Assembly: GCF_048544455.1 (NCBI RefSeq)
Contig: NC_133538.1
Coordinates: forward strand, 142,783,922 to 142,847,921
Length of the DNA stretch: 64,000 nt
Source: Silene latifolia
Lineage: Eukaryota > Streptophyta > Magnoliopsida > Caryophyllales > Caryophyllaceae
Direction of reading: 5' to 3'
Shown: piece by piece, positions 1 through 11,108 of the stretch
How positions within the stretch are numbered: position 1 is the first letter of the stretch
How the letters are laid out: the number at the start of each line of letters is the position of its first letter
Position numbers and translations under genes: made by a program
The notes under the pieces: generated by a model
The model's input: only the letters and a program-made list of their open reading frames with translations
Told to the model about the DNA's origin: nothing
The model's database searches: none

Positions 1-61
1 AAACTGCTGTGGGAATCCGCTTGCGTCGGTCTCAAGCGAACTCTTCTTTGGAGAACATATC

Positions 62-229
62 GACGACTAGGAACATCTTGATCGTCGTAGGGGAACCTTG
101 AGCGAGCAGTACTGCAAAATACTACTTCGCCGGATAAAATGGTTTGACGACTAGGAACATCTTAATCGTCATGACAGAAAGTCTTGAGTGAGCATGATCG
201 CAAAATACTCTCGCCGGATAAAATGGTTG
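62..229. repeat. Tandem repeat, about 84 bp x 2 plus degenerate extension
   Basis: Two imperfect copies begin at 62 and 146 with GACGACTAGGAACATCTT and each ends near CGCCGGATAAAATGG. Pieces of the unit (GCAATAT..., GGATAAAATG) recur in degenerate form to about 310. The array may extend left of the window. Its position, between the antisense genes and the missing 3' LTR, is the hypervariable 3' region where Tat elements are known to build tandem arrays. Confidence 0.75.
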
Positions 230-445
230 AGCAATATCAAAATATTGCTGCGCTGGGATAAAATGAATTTGGACAATATGCGAAACATCGCCGTGACTTT
301 GGATGAAATGCGGGTCGGAACGAAAGGAAATCGTCGAAACGGACCAAAGTGATAAAATGTCATTGAGGAAGAGGCGCACCAAAGATGGGCCCACGAATAA
401 CGAACTCACAACGGATTTTTGAAAATCCATATGGAGGGAAACAAA

Positions 446-509
446 GGAAGAGGCGCAGCAAGAGCTGCGTCCCTTGGAAGAGGCGCAGACTGGGCCGCGT
501 CTGTTCCCC
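446..509 (+). repeat. GC-rich hairpin repeat, copy 1 (double unit)
   Basis: Two successive units of the form GAAGAGGCGCAG-N-GCGTC. The GCGCAGC and GCTGCG arms can pair, with one G-T wobble in the extended stem. The block sits about 130 bases before the first ATG of the antisense plant-mobile-domain gene. A half unit (GAAGAGGCGCA) lies at about 368. The same block occurs in the same orientation upstream of the other antisense gene and three times in the LTR. Confidence 0.7.
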
Positions 510-641
510 AATTTGGCAATTCTCGCGTAAAAACGCGAAAGTCGAAGGTTTATGTTCATTTTATTCAAGCATAAATCACTCAATTCTCTCTCAAATCTTC
601 ACCATTTTCGTCGAGGTTGGATTCAAAAGCTTGCTTGGAAT

Positions 642-3600
642 ATGACTAATCGAGGTATGTGCTTTAATCTGGCGTTAATCTTCCACATTTGTCGAATTTT
701 GAGCCGCGAACATTAGGGTTTTCGACCCTTTTGATCGAAAATTTGGGGCTTTTCCCCAAATGGATTTGTCTTGCCAAATTGATACTAGAAATGAGTAGTA
801 GGCAATGTTAGGAACATAACCACGTATTTACTTCGAATTTTCATCAAGTTTTGAGCCCTTGAGCGAATTTTGAGACGGTTTCACAGCTAGATCATAAATT
901 GCTTCGAAAATGGCCTTAGGATTGCCCATTGGTGATGAAATTTGATATTTGGGACCCTTGGATGATGGGTAAACTTTCTACCATCTCGGAAGCTTGGTTT
1001 GTGACAACTTTTGCAGGACATCTTTTAGGGCATAATCGCCGTTATAGCGAAATGCTGCCGAATTTTCGACTCGAACTCGGAACTAGGTCTTGACTCGGAC
1101 TTGACTTAACCCTATTCATCACATGAGTGATTGAATTGGTGGGAATATGGCCAAGGATGGCCAGAAAGGGGCGATTTCCGGGCCTTGAAGGCTCGAAATA
1201 CTATTTAACAAAGGCTTGTCATCATGTGATGCGGCCTGGATTTACTTCAATCGTTGCAGGCGACGATGCTTCTACTTCCGGGAGAGATCCCATGGACGTA
1301 GATGCCGCTGTTGTTGAGGAGGCCTTGGAGCGAGGGCCTTCACCCGCGGTGATGGCTGCTGCAGAGGAGGTTCCCGAGGAGGAGGAGGCGATGAGGAGGA
1401 GATTCCGAGACGGGCTCATCTCGGACGAGGGGGTCGTCACCGAGAGGAGCTCCGCGTGGCCGAGACCGGGGAGAGTAGGCACCTTGTGTGGGTGCAGAGG
1501 GTCACTTGTCCTACAGACGGTGAAGAGCTTGGTAAATAGGAATTCTCTAACTCATTACCTATTCCTTTCATTCTTTTGTTCAAATCTCTTTTAAATTTAT
1601 TTCAAAACTAAAGATAGCTTTGTTTCAAATCATAATAGGAGGCCGGGAACATCCGGTCGTTCTCGGGATATACGACGGCGATGGAGCATTACGAGCATTT
1701 TGTCGGTGGAGGAGAGGGCCATGATTGAGCGCGGAGCGTTTGGTCCTCTTGTTCAGGTCTGGAGGGATATCGTGAAGAGGAAGTTGCGGGCCAACCTTAG
1801 CCTGGTCCGCGCTTTCTTGGATCGATTCTGGGACACGACTTCCACGTTTCACCTGTCTTTTGGTGAGGTGGGGGTCACCTTGGAGGACTACGGCATGATT
1901 TCAGTCAGGTGTGGGGATCGAGGAGATGACGTGGCGGAGACGGCATGAGGGCGGATTCGGCCGAGGCGAGGAGGTTGATCGGCTGGAACCTATCGCCGAA
2001 GGCTGTCGCGGTGCCGGGTTTGGTACCCAGTACCTATGTTCGAGATTACTTCGCGGGGAAGATCCCAGATCGGTGGTGATCGATGGGAGGGAGACGGCTC
2101 CCCCTCTTTGCATGTCCGGTGCGGAGGGCTCGTCGCGTGGCTTTGGTGGTTCTTGTCTTCGATTTACCTCGGAGACAAGGGTGAGAGGTTGTCGACGAAG
2201 CTTCTTCCCTTTCTTTTCGACTGAGTTCCCTAGGCGCCGGGACCGGGTCATCTTGGTTTTGCGGTCCTCATCCGCTTCACGAGGGCCATGGTTCGTCCGG
2301 AGTTGATGGAGAAGGGGACTTCTCCTGGCGCGCCTCGGACACAGGCTCTTGTTGGAGGTATGAACCTTCCTTTAGATCAACGTAATTCCTTTCCTTTATC
2401 AAAGACCGACAGATCGTCATTGACTATTTTGTTTTATAGGCGTGGGTGTACTCCTACTTTCCGGGCCTCGCGCCCAAGAGGACGGAGCGTTGGAGAAGGC
2501 CTATCCGTGGTGAGGGATTGGGTGATGTGCCGGACGAAGAGCAAGCGTTCTTCTCACAACGTCTACCGGCGGGATGTGAACGCCCTTGGTGGCGGCGTGA
2601 GTATCCCATTTGTATTCATTCATATTTTTGTCCTTTGCTTTAAATTGATCATAGGAATGACCTTTGCCTTCATATTGTCGCAGTGGGTGCCCAGACCTTG
2701 GGTGGAGTATGCTGGAGTGCCTCCTTTTGTTGCTGAGGTCCTTCGACTTAGGAGCTCGAGTCCTAGCTTTGTTGTGGACGTCGATGGGTCTGTGTGGTAT
2801 CCGGGCGAGCGTTTTGCTCGTCGGTGCTTTCGGGCGCGTTGACGGTTCCGTCGATCCTCCTAGGACGATGTTCGGGGAGCCCACCGAGGCCGAGAGGAGG
2901 CGGACTGGGCCGGTGCCGATGGCGACGACCTTCTTCGCGTCTGGCGAGGATTACTCGGCGTTCCTTTACGGGAGGTTGGCGTGCGGCGGTAGTGGTGAGT
3001 ATCCTTTACTTTTCTTTGATTGACTTCGGGAATTACGACGAAAGATCGTCGATTAATTAGAGTTATTTGTCTTTTCAGGAGGTTGAGGCGGCGGGCATCG
3101 AGCCCCCAGTGTACCCCGAGACCCTTGAGTACACCGACGCGACCGGGAGGACGACGATCTCCGAGTTGCGTGACTTTGACGTAGCTGTGAGGGATCTTGG
3201 CCTAGATGACTGGCAAAGATCATCGATTCGAGAGGGTGAGCCTTCATTTTGCATAGTTTTCGTGTAAGAACACATTTGATTGAATTTGTTTAATTTATTG
3301 AGAATTCTTTTGAAATGCAGGTCGCGCCATCTCGGTTTGTGGCACTATGGAGGGTGGCCAACCGGCTACGAGCTACGCCATCGACGCACTCGTCGGCGGT
3401 CGAGGTCGTCGGTATGAACCTCGTTTGATTTCTTTTGATTTTTGATTTCCAATTTTGATTGAGTTGATTGAGGGGAGCCAATTCGTTCTTTGTTTGCGGG
3501 GGTGACCGCGAGTCGGGACGAGAGTTGGCCAGGCTCGGGAGGAGACGGCTCGCCTGTCTAGGGAGCTCGAGTTTCGGGATGCCGAGATCGCTGCTCTTAT

Positions 3601-3643
3601 GGCGAGGGTTGCCGAGCTGGAGGGTGCCCAAGAGCTTGTGTAG
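642..3643 (+). pseudogene. Antisense gene A of the Tat element: plant mobile domain (PMD)-like, multi-exon, frameshifted
   Basis: Runs opposite to gag-pol. A short first exon (642-654, ATG then donor GTATGT) joins in frame across intron 655-1259 to an acidic exon 1260-1531. Intron 1532-1638 follows. The next exon carries a plant-mobile-domain pattern: LVRAFLDRFWDTTSTFHL then FGEVGVTLEDYGMIS (about 1790-1905). Later exons carry a WVYSYFPGLAP motif (2443-2475), a conserved WVEYAGVPPFVAEVL stretch (about 2700) and a C-terminal coiled coil ending at 3643. GT...AG introns are clear at about 2355-2440, 2600-2683, 2996-3079 and 3234-3320. Shifts of frame near 1705, 1910, 2090-2140, 2250, 2490 and 2780 make it a pseudogene. 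PMD proteins are known as transposon-derived host proteins and as passengers in Tat elements; any function here is unknown. Confidence 0.72.
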
Positions 3644-4336
3644 TTTTGTACATTTGATTTTGAAACATTTTTGGACTTGGTTTGGGCGCGAGCCCCGATT
3701 TACTTGGTCTTTTGACTTGTTTGGGCGGAGCCCCGAGTTGCTTGTACATTTGTACCTTGTTGGGCGCAAGCCCCGATTTGCTTGTACATTTGCTTTTTGT
3801 TGCATATACGACCTGAGTGCCTTTCTTTGCTGGGTTGTGTTGTTTGTACTGCAGTTAGTTCTTGAACAGGTTTGGTAGACAACGGTTTATGCCGTCATGC
3901 TGCCGGAATTTACATAGAAAAAATCACGCAACACATACATTTTATATACACGTAAGGCCTTTAATTAGTGCAAAATGAGACTCAAAAGGACCAAAATGCA
4001 AAAAATTTGTCGGAAATGACCGGACGGTAGGGAGGGCTACCCCTAAAAAAAAAGAAAAAGAGAAATCTATAAGTTAGAAAATGGAGAAATATAAATATTG
4101 AAATTTTATTAAAATGAAAATAAAGAGAAAAGAAAAAAAATGTCAAAAAGAAATGATTTAAAGTGTGCTGAAATGGCGGAAGTGTCGATGTCGCCTCGAA
4201 ATGCGTGCCCGCGAATTTAGGAAACCTGAAGCATGGTAAATTTCTCGGATTTACCAAAATAAAATCCCGTAGGAATAGGAAATTATTCGTTATAGAATTA
4301 GGAAAGATCCAAACACGGAAATCACGAAGTGAGTCG
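3644..4336. other. Spacer between the two antisense genes
   Basis: No credible coding region. It holds the 3' region of antisense gene A with an imperfect repeat reading GGGCG(C/G)(A)AGCCCCGA at about 3687, 3724 and 3761, then an A-rich stretch (4047-4155). Confidence 0.6.
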
Positions 4337-4399
4337 GGAAGAGGCGCAGACATGAGTGCGTCCCTTTGAAGAGGCGCAGCAGGTGCCGCGCCTGTTCCC
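4337..4399 (+). repeat. GC-rich hairpin repeat, copy 2 (double unit)
   Basis: Two GAAGAGGCGCAG...GCG units followed by CTGTTCCC, about 40 bases before the TATA box of antisense gene B. It is closely related to the blocks at 446-509, 14901-14966, 15522-15583 and 16141-16206. Confidence 0.7.
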
Positions 4400-4440
4400 A
4401 AGCAGGTCAGTTCTGACGGATTTTTGGAAACAGCAATTGG

Positions 4441-4449
4441 TATAAATAG
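4441..4449 (+). promoter_or_regulatory. TATA box of antisense gene B
   Basis: TATAAATAG lies 97 bases upstream of the ATG at 4546, a normal distance for a plant core promoter plus a short leader. It is on the strand opposite to gag-pol, so it would give the antisense gene its own promoter. Inferred from sequence only. Confidence 0.55.
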
Positions 4450-4545
4450 AAGCGTCGACGAAGCGTTAAATCATATAATTCTTCCGTCTCTTCTCCGTCG
4501 CCTCACATAAAATTCTCAATAAATTTTCAAGAGAAAATTATCATC

Positions 4546-5195
4546 ATGAATACTTTGGAGATCCGCTTGAAGGAATGGACTAATGAGTTTTCGAACACGG
4601 AGAAGCATGATATGGGTGCTTATAACCTTGGGTCTTTATTGAGCTTGAAACTCATTAAGGTTGTAAGACCGTTCTTGGATGCTTGCCTTGATTATTGGGA
4701 TCCAAATTATCATGTTTTTGCGTTCCCAGGAGGTGATATTTGTCCTTTTCCGGAGGAAATTGCTGCTATTGGCGGGTGGGACCCTGAACATTTACCTGCC
4801 ATCCCTTCTACTGCTCAAGGGTATAAGAGCAAGTTTAGAGATTTGCTTGGACTGACCAGACTCGAGGTGGATCGTCTTGTTACTTCGAAAGGCGTGCGGA
4901 TGTTGGATTTTATAGATCGATTCATCACAGGGCCGACCCTACTGTCTCTTATGTTGCTAGAAGGAGAGCATTTGGCTTCTGTTTGCTTCATGTATATGTC
5001 TTTCAGGGACATGTTGACGAAGAACTGCGAGGTGATCCCCGTCTATTGGGTCTTATTGAGCAAATGGAGCTGCGCAGGAGCCCAGCTTGTCTATGCTTAG
5101 GGGAGATTGTCTTGGGCTTGGACAATAGGAAATCCAACCACGATCTTCCATTTTTGGGGAGTCCCGTCATCCTACAGGTAAAAGACACCTTCTTT

Positions 5196-5229
<34 letters not shown>

Positions 5230-5237
5230 GTTTTTTT

Positions 5238-5269
<32 letters not shown>

Positions 5270-5881
5270 GTCTTTCTCTTTCGTTTTTTTTTTTTTGCGG
5301 GTGTCTAATACCTGTTTTGGTAGGTTTGGCTTATGGAACGGCTCCGATTGCTCGAGCCCCCTGTTCATGCACTTTCCTATCATGCCCGTATGATTTCGAT
5401 GAGGACGAGGTTGTACATGGTGGATTTCACTCGGGTCTGTGACTATTGGAAGAACAAGCTGAAGACTGATGATGGCCCTTTGATCAGGTGGGTTGTACCG
5501 TGGTGGCACCTCAAGTCTGTCACTGGAGTGTCTTCTTTGGATCTTACTAGGTCCGTGCGCATTCCTGGATTGGAGTTTATGGTATGCATCTTTCCTGAGA
5601 GGTTGATGAGGCAAGTCGGGTTGAAGCAGATGATCCCTAGGCTTGACACTGTCCCTGCAGATCGCTATGGCGTTGACTACCGAGAGCCGAAGAGAGTGGG
5701 CTATGAAATGGGCCCAAAGAAACATGTGGTTCTTGAGTTTCTCCGCCAATGCTTTGTGGGTGTCGGATTCTATCCGAGGTGGAGAAAGGCCGCAACTTCG
5801 GAAGAGCGAAAGGCGAGGAAGCGTGAGCCCGTTGACTACAAAGTGCGCGAGGGAGAGAAAGAGAAAGAGAAGCATCGATGA
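4546..5881 (+). pseudogene. Antisense gene B of the Tat element: WD/EE-motif retroelement-associated protein, one intron, frameshifted
   Basis: Exon 1 starts at ATG 4546. Its first about 120 codons include a DYWDPNYHVFAFPGG motif followed by PFPEEIAAIGGW, a pattern seen in plant retroelement-associated domains of unknown function (DUF7745-like; I name this family from memory, unverified). The frame shifts near 4905-4920, after which the protein continues through RGDPRLLGLIEQMELR to a splice donor at 5178. The 146-bp intron (5178-5323) is almost entirely T. Exon 2 restarts in phase at VWLMERLRLLEPP and ends with a Lys/Arg/Glu-rich tail at 5881. A further charged stretch in another frame reaches 6005. 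The gene is tail-to-tail with pol. It could encode a DNA- or RNA-binding accessory protein, but nothing in the sequence proves this. Confidence 0.68.
5178..5323 (+). other. T-tract intron of antisense gene B
   Basis: Donor CAG/GTAAAAG and acceptor TTTTGGTAG flank about 100 bases that are nearly pure T (5196-5296), broken by a few G or C bases. Splicing it out joins the two exon frames in phase 0. An analogous T-tract intron exists in the antisense gene of the Tat element at 46101-56187. Confidence 0.7.
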
Positions 5882-6811
5882 AGGAGAAGAAGAAGCGGCT
5901 TTCAAGTCATTCATCCTTCAAGAAATCGAAGACTACTCTGTCATGAGAGATGGTGGTTGGCAAGAACGGAAGAGTCAGGCCTCGAGAAAGACCGTTGGTG
6001 ATTAGGTCTGAAGTGGTGCAAGAGCGCCCGGCTCGAGGTCGTGACAAGAAATATGACAAGAACGACAAGGGCAAGGGAAAGATGGAGGAATAGCCCAAGT
6101 CTTATTATTATTATTTGATTATTATTATTATTGTTGTAATAAAGAGGAGGGATTTTTAGAATCCTAGCCTATCTATTTTATTATTTGTCGTACTATTTTT
6201 ATTAGAAAATGGATGAATGAAATAAAAAGGTTAAATGGTTATGAAACCGTTGGTATTTTCTATTGTTATCCTTGTCGAATTTCAAATACAATGCAAATGT
6301 CCTTCTATTTACATTTTAAATATAACGGTGGGTTGAATCCCGTGAAGGATTGCCTACGTATTCACTTAAAAAAAAAGCGAAATCAAACCCTTGCGCGTAG
6401 TTCGAGTAAATGTAAAAGAATAATTGTTCGAAGCAAGAGCTTGTAATGAACATAGAAAATAAGCATGAGCTTTTGCTTACTCTGGAGGTGCGAATTTAGT
6501 TTGTTTGATGATATGAGGATGACAAGTTTGCCAAGATGCTAGAGCATAGTGACATTCAAATAGGCCAGGGGCCGTTTATTTAGTGCCACAAGAGCGACAC
6601 GTGGGTTTACGCGAGGCGCGTTTTTGTTCTATCCTAGGCATAGTATCGTTTCGGATTGGTCGAGATTTGTGGGGTTTGAAAACTCATTCCCATCTAGGTC
6701 TGTGATTCTAACCGCACCTCCCGGGAGTATGGATTTGACTAGATATGGTCCGGCCCAATTAGGCTTGAATTTTCCCTCGGGTCGACAAAAGAGCTCTAAC
6801 CGATTTGAGTA
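5882..6811. other. Convergent 3' region between antisense gene B and pol
   Basis: Contains the charged out-of-frame tail (to 6005), an AT-rich (TTA)n-like stretch at 6101-6130 and an AATAAA-like signal near 6137 that could end the antisense transcript. From about 6440 onwards it is the 3' untranslated part of the minus-strand pol. No other gene is seen. Confidence 0.5.
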
Positions 6812-9800
6812 CTAAGTCTCCTTCTTTGATGTTTCTTGGCCTAACTCTTTTGTTGAAAGCTCGTTTGATACGTGCTTGATATGTTTGGACATTATGTAAG
6901 GCCCGTAGCCTACGCTCATCCAGGAGGATGAGTTCTTCGTATCTATCTTTCTTCCAATCGGCTTAGGGATTTGACTCTCTAGTAGAATACGCAGGGATGG
7001 TATTTCTAGCTCAACTGGTTGTACGGCTTCCATGCCGTAGGTCAAATAGAAAGGAGTAGCCCCAGTGGGCGTCCTGACTGATGTACGATACCCCCACAAA
7101 GCGAAGGGTATTTTGCTTGGCCAATCTCTATAATTGTCAGTCATTTTCTTGAGGATTGTGACGACATTCTTGTTAGCCGCCTCTACCGCACCGTTAGTCT
7201 GTGGTCTATAGGGCGATGAGTGATGATGCTTGATCTTGTACTTGGCTAGCAATTGTTCGGTTTCGGCTTGGAAGTGTGACCCATTATCGCTGATGATCTC
7301 ATGTGGGCAACCATATCGACAGATGATGTTGTTCTGTATGAACTTTGCCACATTTTTAGCTGTAAGAGCGGTGTAGGAAGCCGCTTCTACCCACTTGGTG
7401 AAGTAGTCAATTGCTACTAGGATGAAACAGTGACCTCCTGTTCCGGCTGGGGTTATTTTCCCAATTATGTCAATTCCCCATGCGGAGAATGGCCAAGGAG
7501 ATGTCATCGTATAGAGCAACGAAGGAGGGACATGTTGTACGTTCCCGAAGATTTGACAGTTGTGGCAATGCCTCACATATTTGATGCAATCGGATTCCAT
7601 TGTGGTCCAATAGTACCCTAGACGTGTGATTTTCTTTGCCATCATAGGTCCGCTCATGTGAGGACCGCATTCTCCATCGTGGACTTCTTCCATCACCTTT
7701 CGTGCCTGTGAATGATCAAGGCAACGTAGGACTACACCAAGAGGTGTTCTTTTGTACAATTCTCCTTGCATTAAGATGTATTGGGAAGCTAGTAGGCGTA
7801 TAGCTCGTTGTCCCCTTTTGTCCATATCTGGTGGATAGGTACCATTAAGCTTGAAATTCAGGATTGCTTGGAACCAGGGTTCTTGTGCGATTTCTTCTTC
7901 ATCGGTAATTTGATGGACATATGCTGGCTCCGACCGTCGTTCGATACACAAAGGCATTTCCATCATGTAATCGGGCATGTTTATCAAAGATGCAAGTTTC
8001 GCAAGAGCGTCTGCAAATTGATTTTCTTCTCGAGGTAGGTGTAAGTAGGTTACGTGATCAAAGAATTGAGCCACTTGGTCTATTCTAGCCTGATAGGGTG
8101 CTAGGCTTTCACTTTGGATTTTCCAGGATCCCGTAACTTGGTTGATGATTAGTGACGAATCTCCATGTACTCGGAGGTTTTTGATGCCTAAGCTTACTGC
8201 CGCTTGTAGTCCAATGAGACAAGCTTCATACTCTGCAGCGTTGTTTGTCACTTCGAAGTCGAGTTTAACAGCGATCGGTGTATGCTCACCTTCAGGAGAA
8301 ATGAGCAACACTCCTATCCCAAATCCTCTTAGGTTTGATGCTCCATCAAAGTATAGATCCCAAGAGTCTACATCAGTTTGAAGTATATCCTCGTCGGGAA
8401 ATGACCAAGTATCTATGGTTTGTGCGTCGTTGATGGGATTTTCTGCGAAGAATTCGGCGACGGCGCGACCCTTTATTACTTTCAGTGGCACATATTTGAG
8501 GTCAAATTCTGAGAGCATCATGGTCCATCTTGCCAGACGTCCGTTGAGAACGGCTTTCTCGAAGAGGTATTTGACTGGATCCATTTTGGAGAATATCTTG
8601 ACTGAGTAGCTAAGCATGTAGTGACGTAGCTTCTTTGTTGCCCACACAAGAGCGAGGCATGTCTTTTCGAGTTGTGAGTATTTGCACTCGTATTCCAAGA
8701 ACTTCTTACTTAGATAGTAAATAGCTCTTTCTTCACTTCCTACGGTTTGAGCTAGCATAGCACCCATGGCAGTTTCGGTTACTGTGAGATATAAACCAAG
8801 AGGTTGATCTCGTTGTGGTGGCATGAGCACTGGTGGTTTAGCCAATATCTCCTTGATTCTGTCGAACGCCTTTTGACAGTCGTCGTCCCACATGGTGTGG
8901 TCTGTTTTCTTGAGTTTCTTGAAGATAGGCTCGCAAATCATCGTAAGTTTCGATATGAATCGACTTATGTATTGCACTTTTCCTAGGAATCCTCTGACTT
9001 CTTTTTCTGTTTGAGGTTGTGGCATTTCGATCAGAGCTTTGATTTTGGAAGGATCTATTTCTATGCCTCGTTGGCTAACGACGTATCCTAGGAGTTTGCC
9101 GGATGTTACCCCAAATGTGCATTTTTGAGGATTGAGTCTCATGTTGTACTTCCGTAGCCTTGCGAAGAACTTGCGAAGGTTCGCGATATGTCCCTCTCTT
9201 TCCTTGGATTTGACGATCATGTCATCTACATATACCTCAACTTCTTTATGCATCATGTCATGTAGGAGTGTAGTCGCGGTGCGTTGGTATGTAGCTCCGG
9301 CGTTGATCAATCCGAACGGCATCTTTGTATAGCAATAGGTTCCCCATTGGGTGATGAACGCGGTCTTATGCATGTCTTCCATGGCCATTTTGATTTGGTT
9401 GTAACCCGCATATCCATCCATGAAGGATAGTAATGCGTGGTCTGCAGTATTGTCTACCAATATGTCAATGTGAGGTAGAGGGAAGTCGTCTTTTGGGCTT
9501 GCTTTGTTCAAATCCCTAAAGTCAACACAAACTCGGATTCTCCCATCCTTTTTGGGTACGGGTACTATGTTAGCTACCCAGTCAGAATACTCGGAAACTT
9601 TGATGAACCCGGCTTTGAATTGCTTGTCAACTTCTTCCTTAATCTTTAGAGCCCATTCTGTTCTCATTCGTCGAAGCTTTTGTTTCACAGGTTTGAAACC
9701 TGGCTTAATCGGAATCCTATGTTCGGCGATATCCCTGTCGATCCCTGGCATGTCTTTGTAGGACCAAGCGAAAACGTCTTTGAATTCATTTAGGAGATCT

Positions 9801-10021
9801 ATGAAGTCGGCCCGTTCGGTAGAGCTCAAGGTAGTCCCTATCCTAAGTTCTTTGGGTTCTAGTTCAGTTCCTACATTGATGGGTTCGGTGTCCTCAATTA
9901 CAGGTCCCCCTTCCCCTTCCTGTAGTATTTCTTTGGCTACGTAGGGAGGTATTTCGATCGAGTCCGGGTTTTGGTCATTCTCGGTATCATCATAAACAGA
10001 ATTGCACTCAAGATAACGCAA
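6812..10021 (-). CDS. Tat pol: reverse transcriptase, RNase H, archaeal-type RNase H, integrase
   Basis: A 1069-codon open frame. In order: RT with VPKKDGRIRVCVDFRDLNKA, the FMDGYAGYNQI motif and the catalytic YVDDMIVKSK; a degenerate RT-linked RNase H (LYLTVTETAMGAMLAQ); the extra archaeal-type RNase H (WDLYFDGASN, NNAAEYEACL, VHGDSSLIINQV); integrase with an HHCC zinc finger (RHCHNCQ) and DDE catalytic residues in WGIDIIG, IISDNGSHF and the AVEAANKNV region. The first residues continue open upstream of the annotated end, consistent with an exon entered from a splice acceptor just right of 10021. Near 6960 a one-base shift replaces the normal integrase C-terminus, which can still be followed in another frame (to about 6812). 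The protein would synthesise and integrate the cDNA. Confidence 0.92.
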   Translation of the reverse strand: MRYLECNSVYDDTENDQNPDSIEIPPYVAKEILQEGEGGPVIEDTEPINVGTELEPKELRIGTTLSSTERADFIDLLNEFKDVFAWSYKDMPGIDRDIAEHRIPIKPGFKPVKQKLRRMRTEWALKIKEEVDKQFKAGFIKVSEYSDWVANIVPVPKKDGRIRVCVDFRDLNKASPKDDFPLPHIDILVDNTADHALLSFMDGYAGYNQIKMAMEDMHKTAFITQWGTYCYTKMPFGLINAGATYQRTATTLLHDMMHKEVEVYVDDMIVKSKEREGHIANLRKFFARLRKYNMRLNPQKCTFGVTSGKLLGYVVSQRGIEIDPSKIKALIEMPQPQTEKEVRGFLGKVQYISRFISKLTMICEPIFKKLKKTDHTMWDDDCQKAFDRIKEILAKPPVLMPPQRDQPLGLYLTVTETAMGAMLAQTVGSEERAIYYLSKKFLEYECKYSQLEKTCLALVWATKKLRHYMLSYSVKIFSKMDPVKYLFEKAVLNGRLARWTMMLSEFDLKYVPLKVIKGRAVAEFFAENPINDAQTIDTWSFPDEDILQTDVDSWDLYFDGASNLRGFGIGVLLISPEGEHTPIAVKLDFEVTNNAAEYEACLIGLQAAVSLGIKNLRVHGDSSLIINQVTGSWKIQSESLAPYQARIDQVAQFFDHVTYLHLPREENQFADALAKLASLINMPDYMMEMPLCIERRSEPAYVHQITDEEEIAQEPWFQAILNFKLNGTYPPDMDKRGQRAIRLLASQYILMQGELYKRTPLGVVLRCLDHSQARKVMEEVHDGECGPHMSGPMMAKKITRLGYYWTTMESDCIKYVRHCHNCQIFGNVQHVPPSLLYTMTSPWPFSAWGIDIIGKITPAGTGGHCFILVAIDYFTKWVEAASYTALTAKNVAKFIQNNIICRYGCPHEIISDNGSHFQAETEQLLAKYKIKHHHSSPYRPQTNGAVEAANKNVVTILKKMTDNYRDWPSKIPFALWGYRTSVRTPTGATPFYLTYGMEAVQPVELEIPSLRILLESQIPKPIGRKIDTKNSSSWMSVGYGPYIMSKHIKHVSNELSTKELGQETSKKET

Positions 10022-10160
10022 AGAGTAAAGCGAGAACCTGATTTATTCATATTAAGATTTGAGTAAAGTTGAAACAAATGAGCCAACTGATCGATGGATA
10101 GTGGCGGCAAAGGGACGATGGTGGGGCATTTCCCGAACTACGTGACTACTTGAAAATAAG
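10022..10160 (-). other. Possible intron between the protease linker and RT
   Basis: Neither neighbouring frame is open across this stretch. On the minus strand AATAAATCAG/GTTCTCGC at about 10035 looks like a splice acceptor and leads in frame into the RT exon. Ogre elements are known to have an intron between protease and RT. The donor is not certain. Confidence 0.45.
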
Positions 10161-11108
10161 CTAGGAGAAACGAAGGAGTGGGGATGACGACAGGAGTAGA
10201 CTCTCTAATGACTTCTCTAGACTCGACTCGACTCGACTCGACTCCGATTCGAACTCGTCGTCTTCGGTTCTTCTTTGAACATCTCTCCTTCTCCAGTGGT
10301 GAGCTTGAAGAGTCTTCCTTGGTTGTTGGTCCATTTGATTGATTTCCTCCACCCTTTTCCTTTGCTTTGTGTCGATTTCCGTGATCAAGGCGGTGGGGTT
10401 GAAGCGATCGTCTTGAAGTATCGTAGTAATGATCTCATCCTGCGCGGCCCTAACAAATCGGTCCTCTCCAAATAGGAGGCTAACAGCTTGTTCGTCTAAG
10501 CAAGGTGCTTGACGGGTTTTGACGGTAGGAACCGTTTCCGGAGGGATGAAGTAGCAATCGTGAAAGATCTCGATTCCGGCTAACTTCTTCTCGAGGTAAT
10601 GCCAAGGTTCGGGAAATCCATGAAAGAGTTCTGAACTTCCTTCTTGAACGAAGTATCCATTCAAGGTAGGGAGATATGGCCTCATTTGGACTCCTACATA
10701 CTTGCGGTTTTGGACTTGGGCGAGCATTTCGAGAACTTCTTCTGCTGTGGGTTTGTATCCTAACCCAAGTGGTATTCTTGATGAGTTGCCTTTCTTGTAT
10801 GGTGCAAAGGTGTTCTTCCGAATTGGGTTTAAAGGCATTCCAGGGAAGTATCCCTGGTTTTTGAGTATGTGGTTGACCACCAAGTTGGAGTAGGGATTAT
10901 AGTATAAGGGTGCCAACTCACTTTCTATGACGTTCACACTTTGGAAGCCCCCAAGTTCGTATATGGGATCCGCAAGGACTTGATTGTTTGATTGCTTCTC
11001 GATTATGGCCTTGATGGGTGATGAAGTGATCGTCACAACCTTGCCATTTAGTGGGATCTTGATCTTTTGGTGAAGGGTGGACGTTACCGCTTTGGATGCG
11101 TGAATCAA
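10161..11108 (-). pseudogene. Tat protease-RT linker region, frame-shifted from protease
   Basis: The frame opens with WIHASKAVTSTLHQK-like residues that normally continue the protease fold (ILLGRPW... in relatives), so one or a few bases have been lost or gained near 11110-11130. Downstream are a YFPGMPLNPI and PLGLGYKPT segment typical of Tat/Ogre proteins. The end is a serine/glutamate-rich tail encoded by a (GACTC)n microsatellite at 10221-10243. Confidence 0.75.

Noticed and set aside
1..4336. Separate second Tat element at the left edge
   Set aside because: No LTR end, PBS or target duplication was found between the two antisense genes; kept as an alternative in the findings.
5003..5914. 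303-codon minus-strand ORF with a long poly-lysine stretch
   Set aside because: It is the reverse complement of the T-tract intron and antisense gene B; the lysines come only from the T run.
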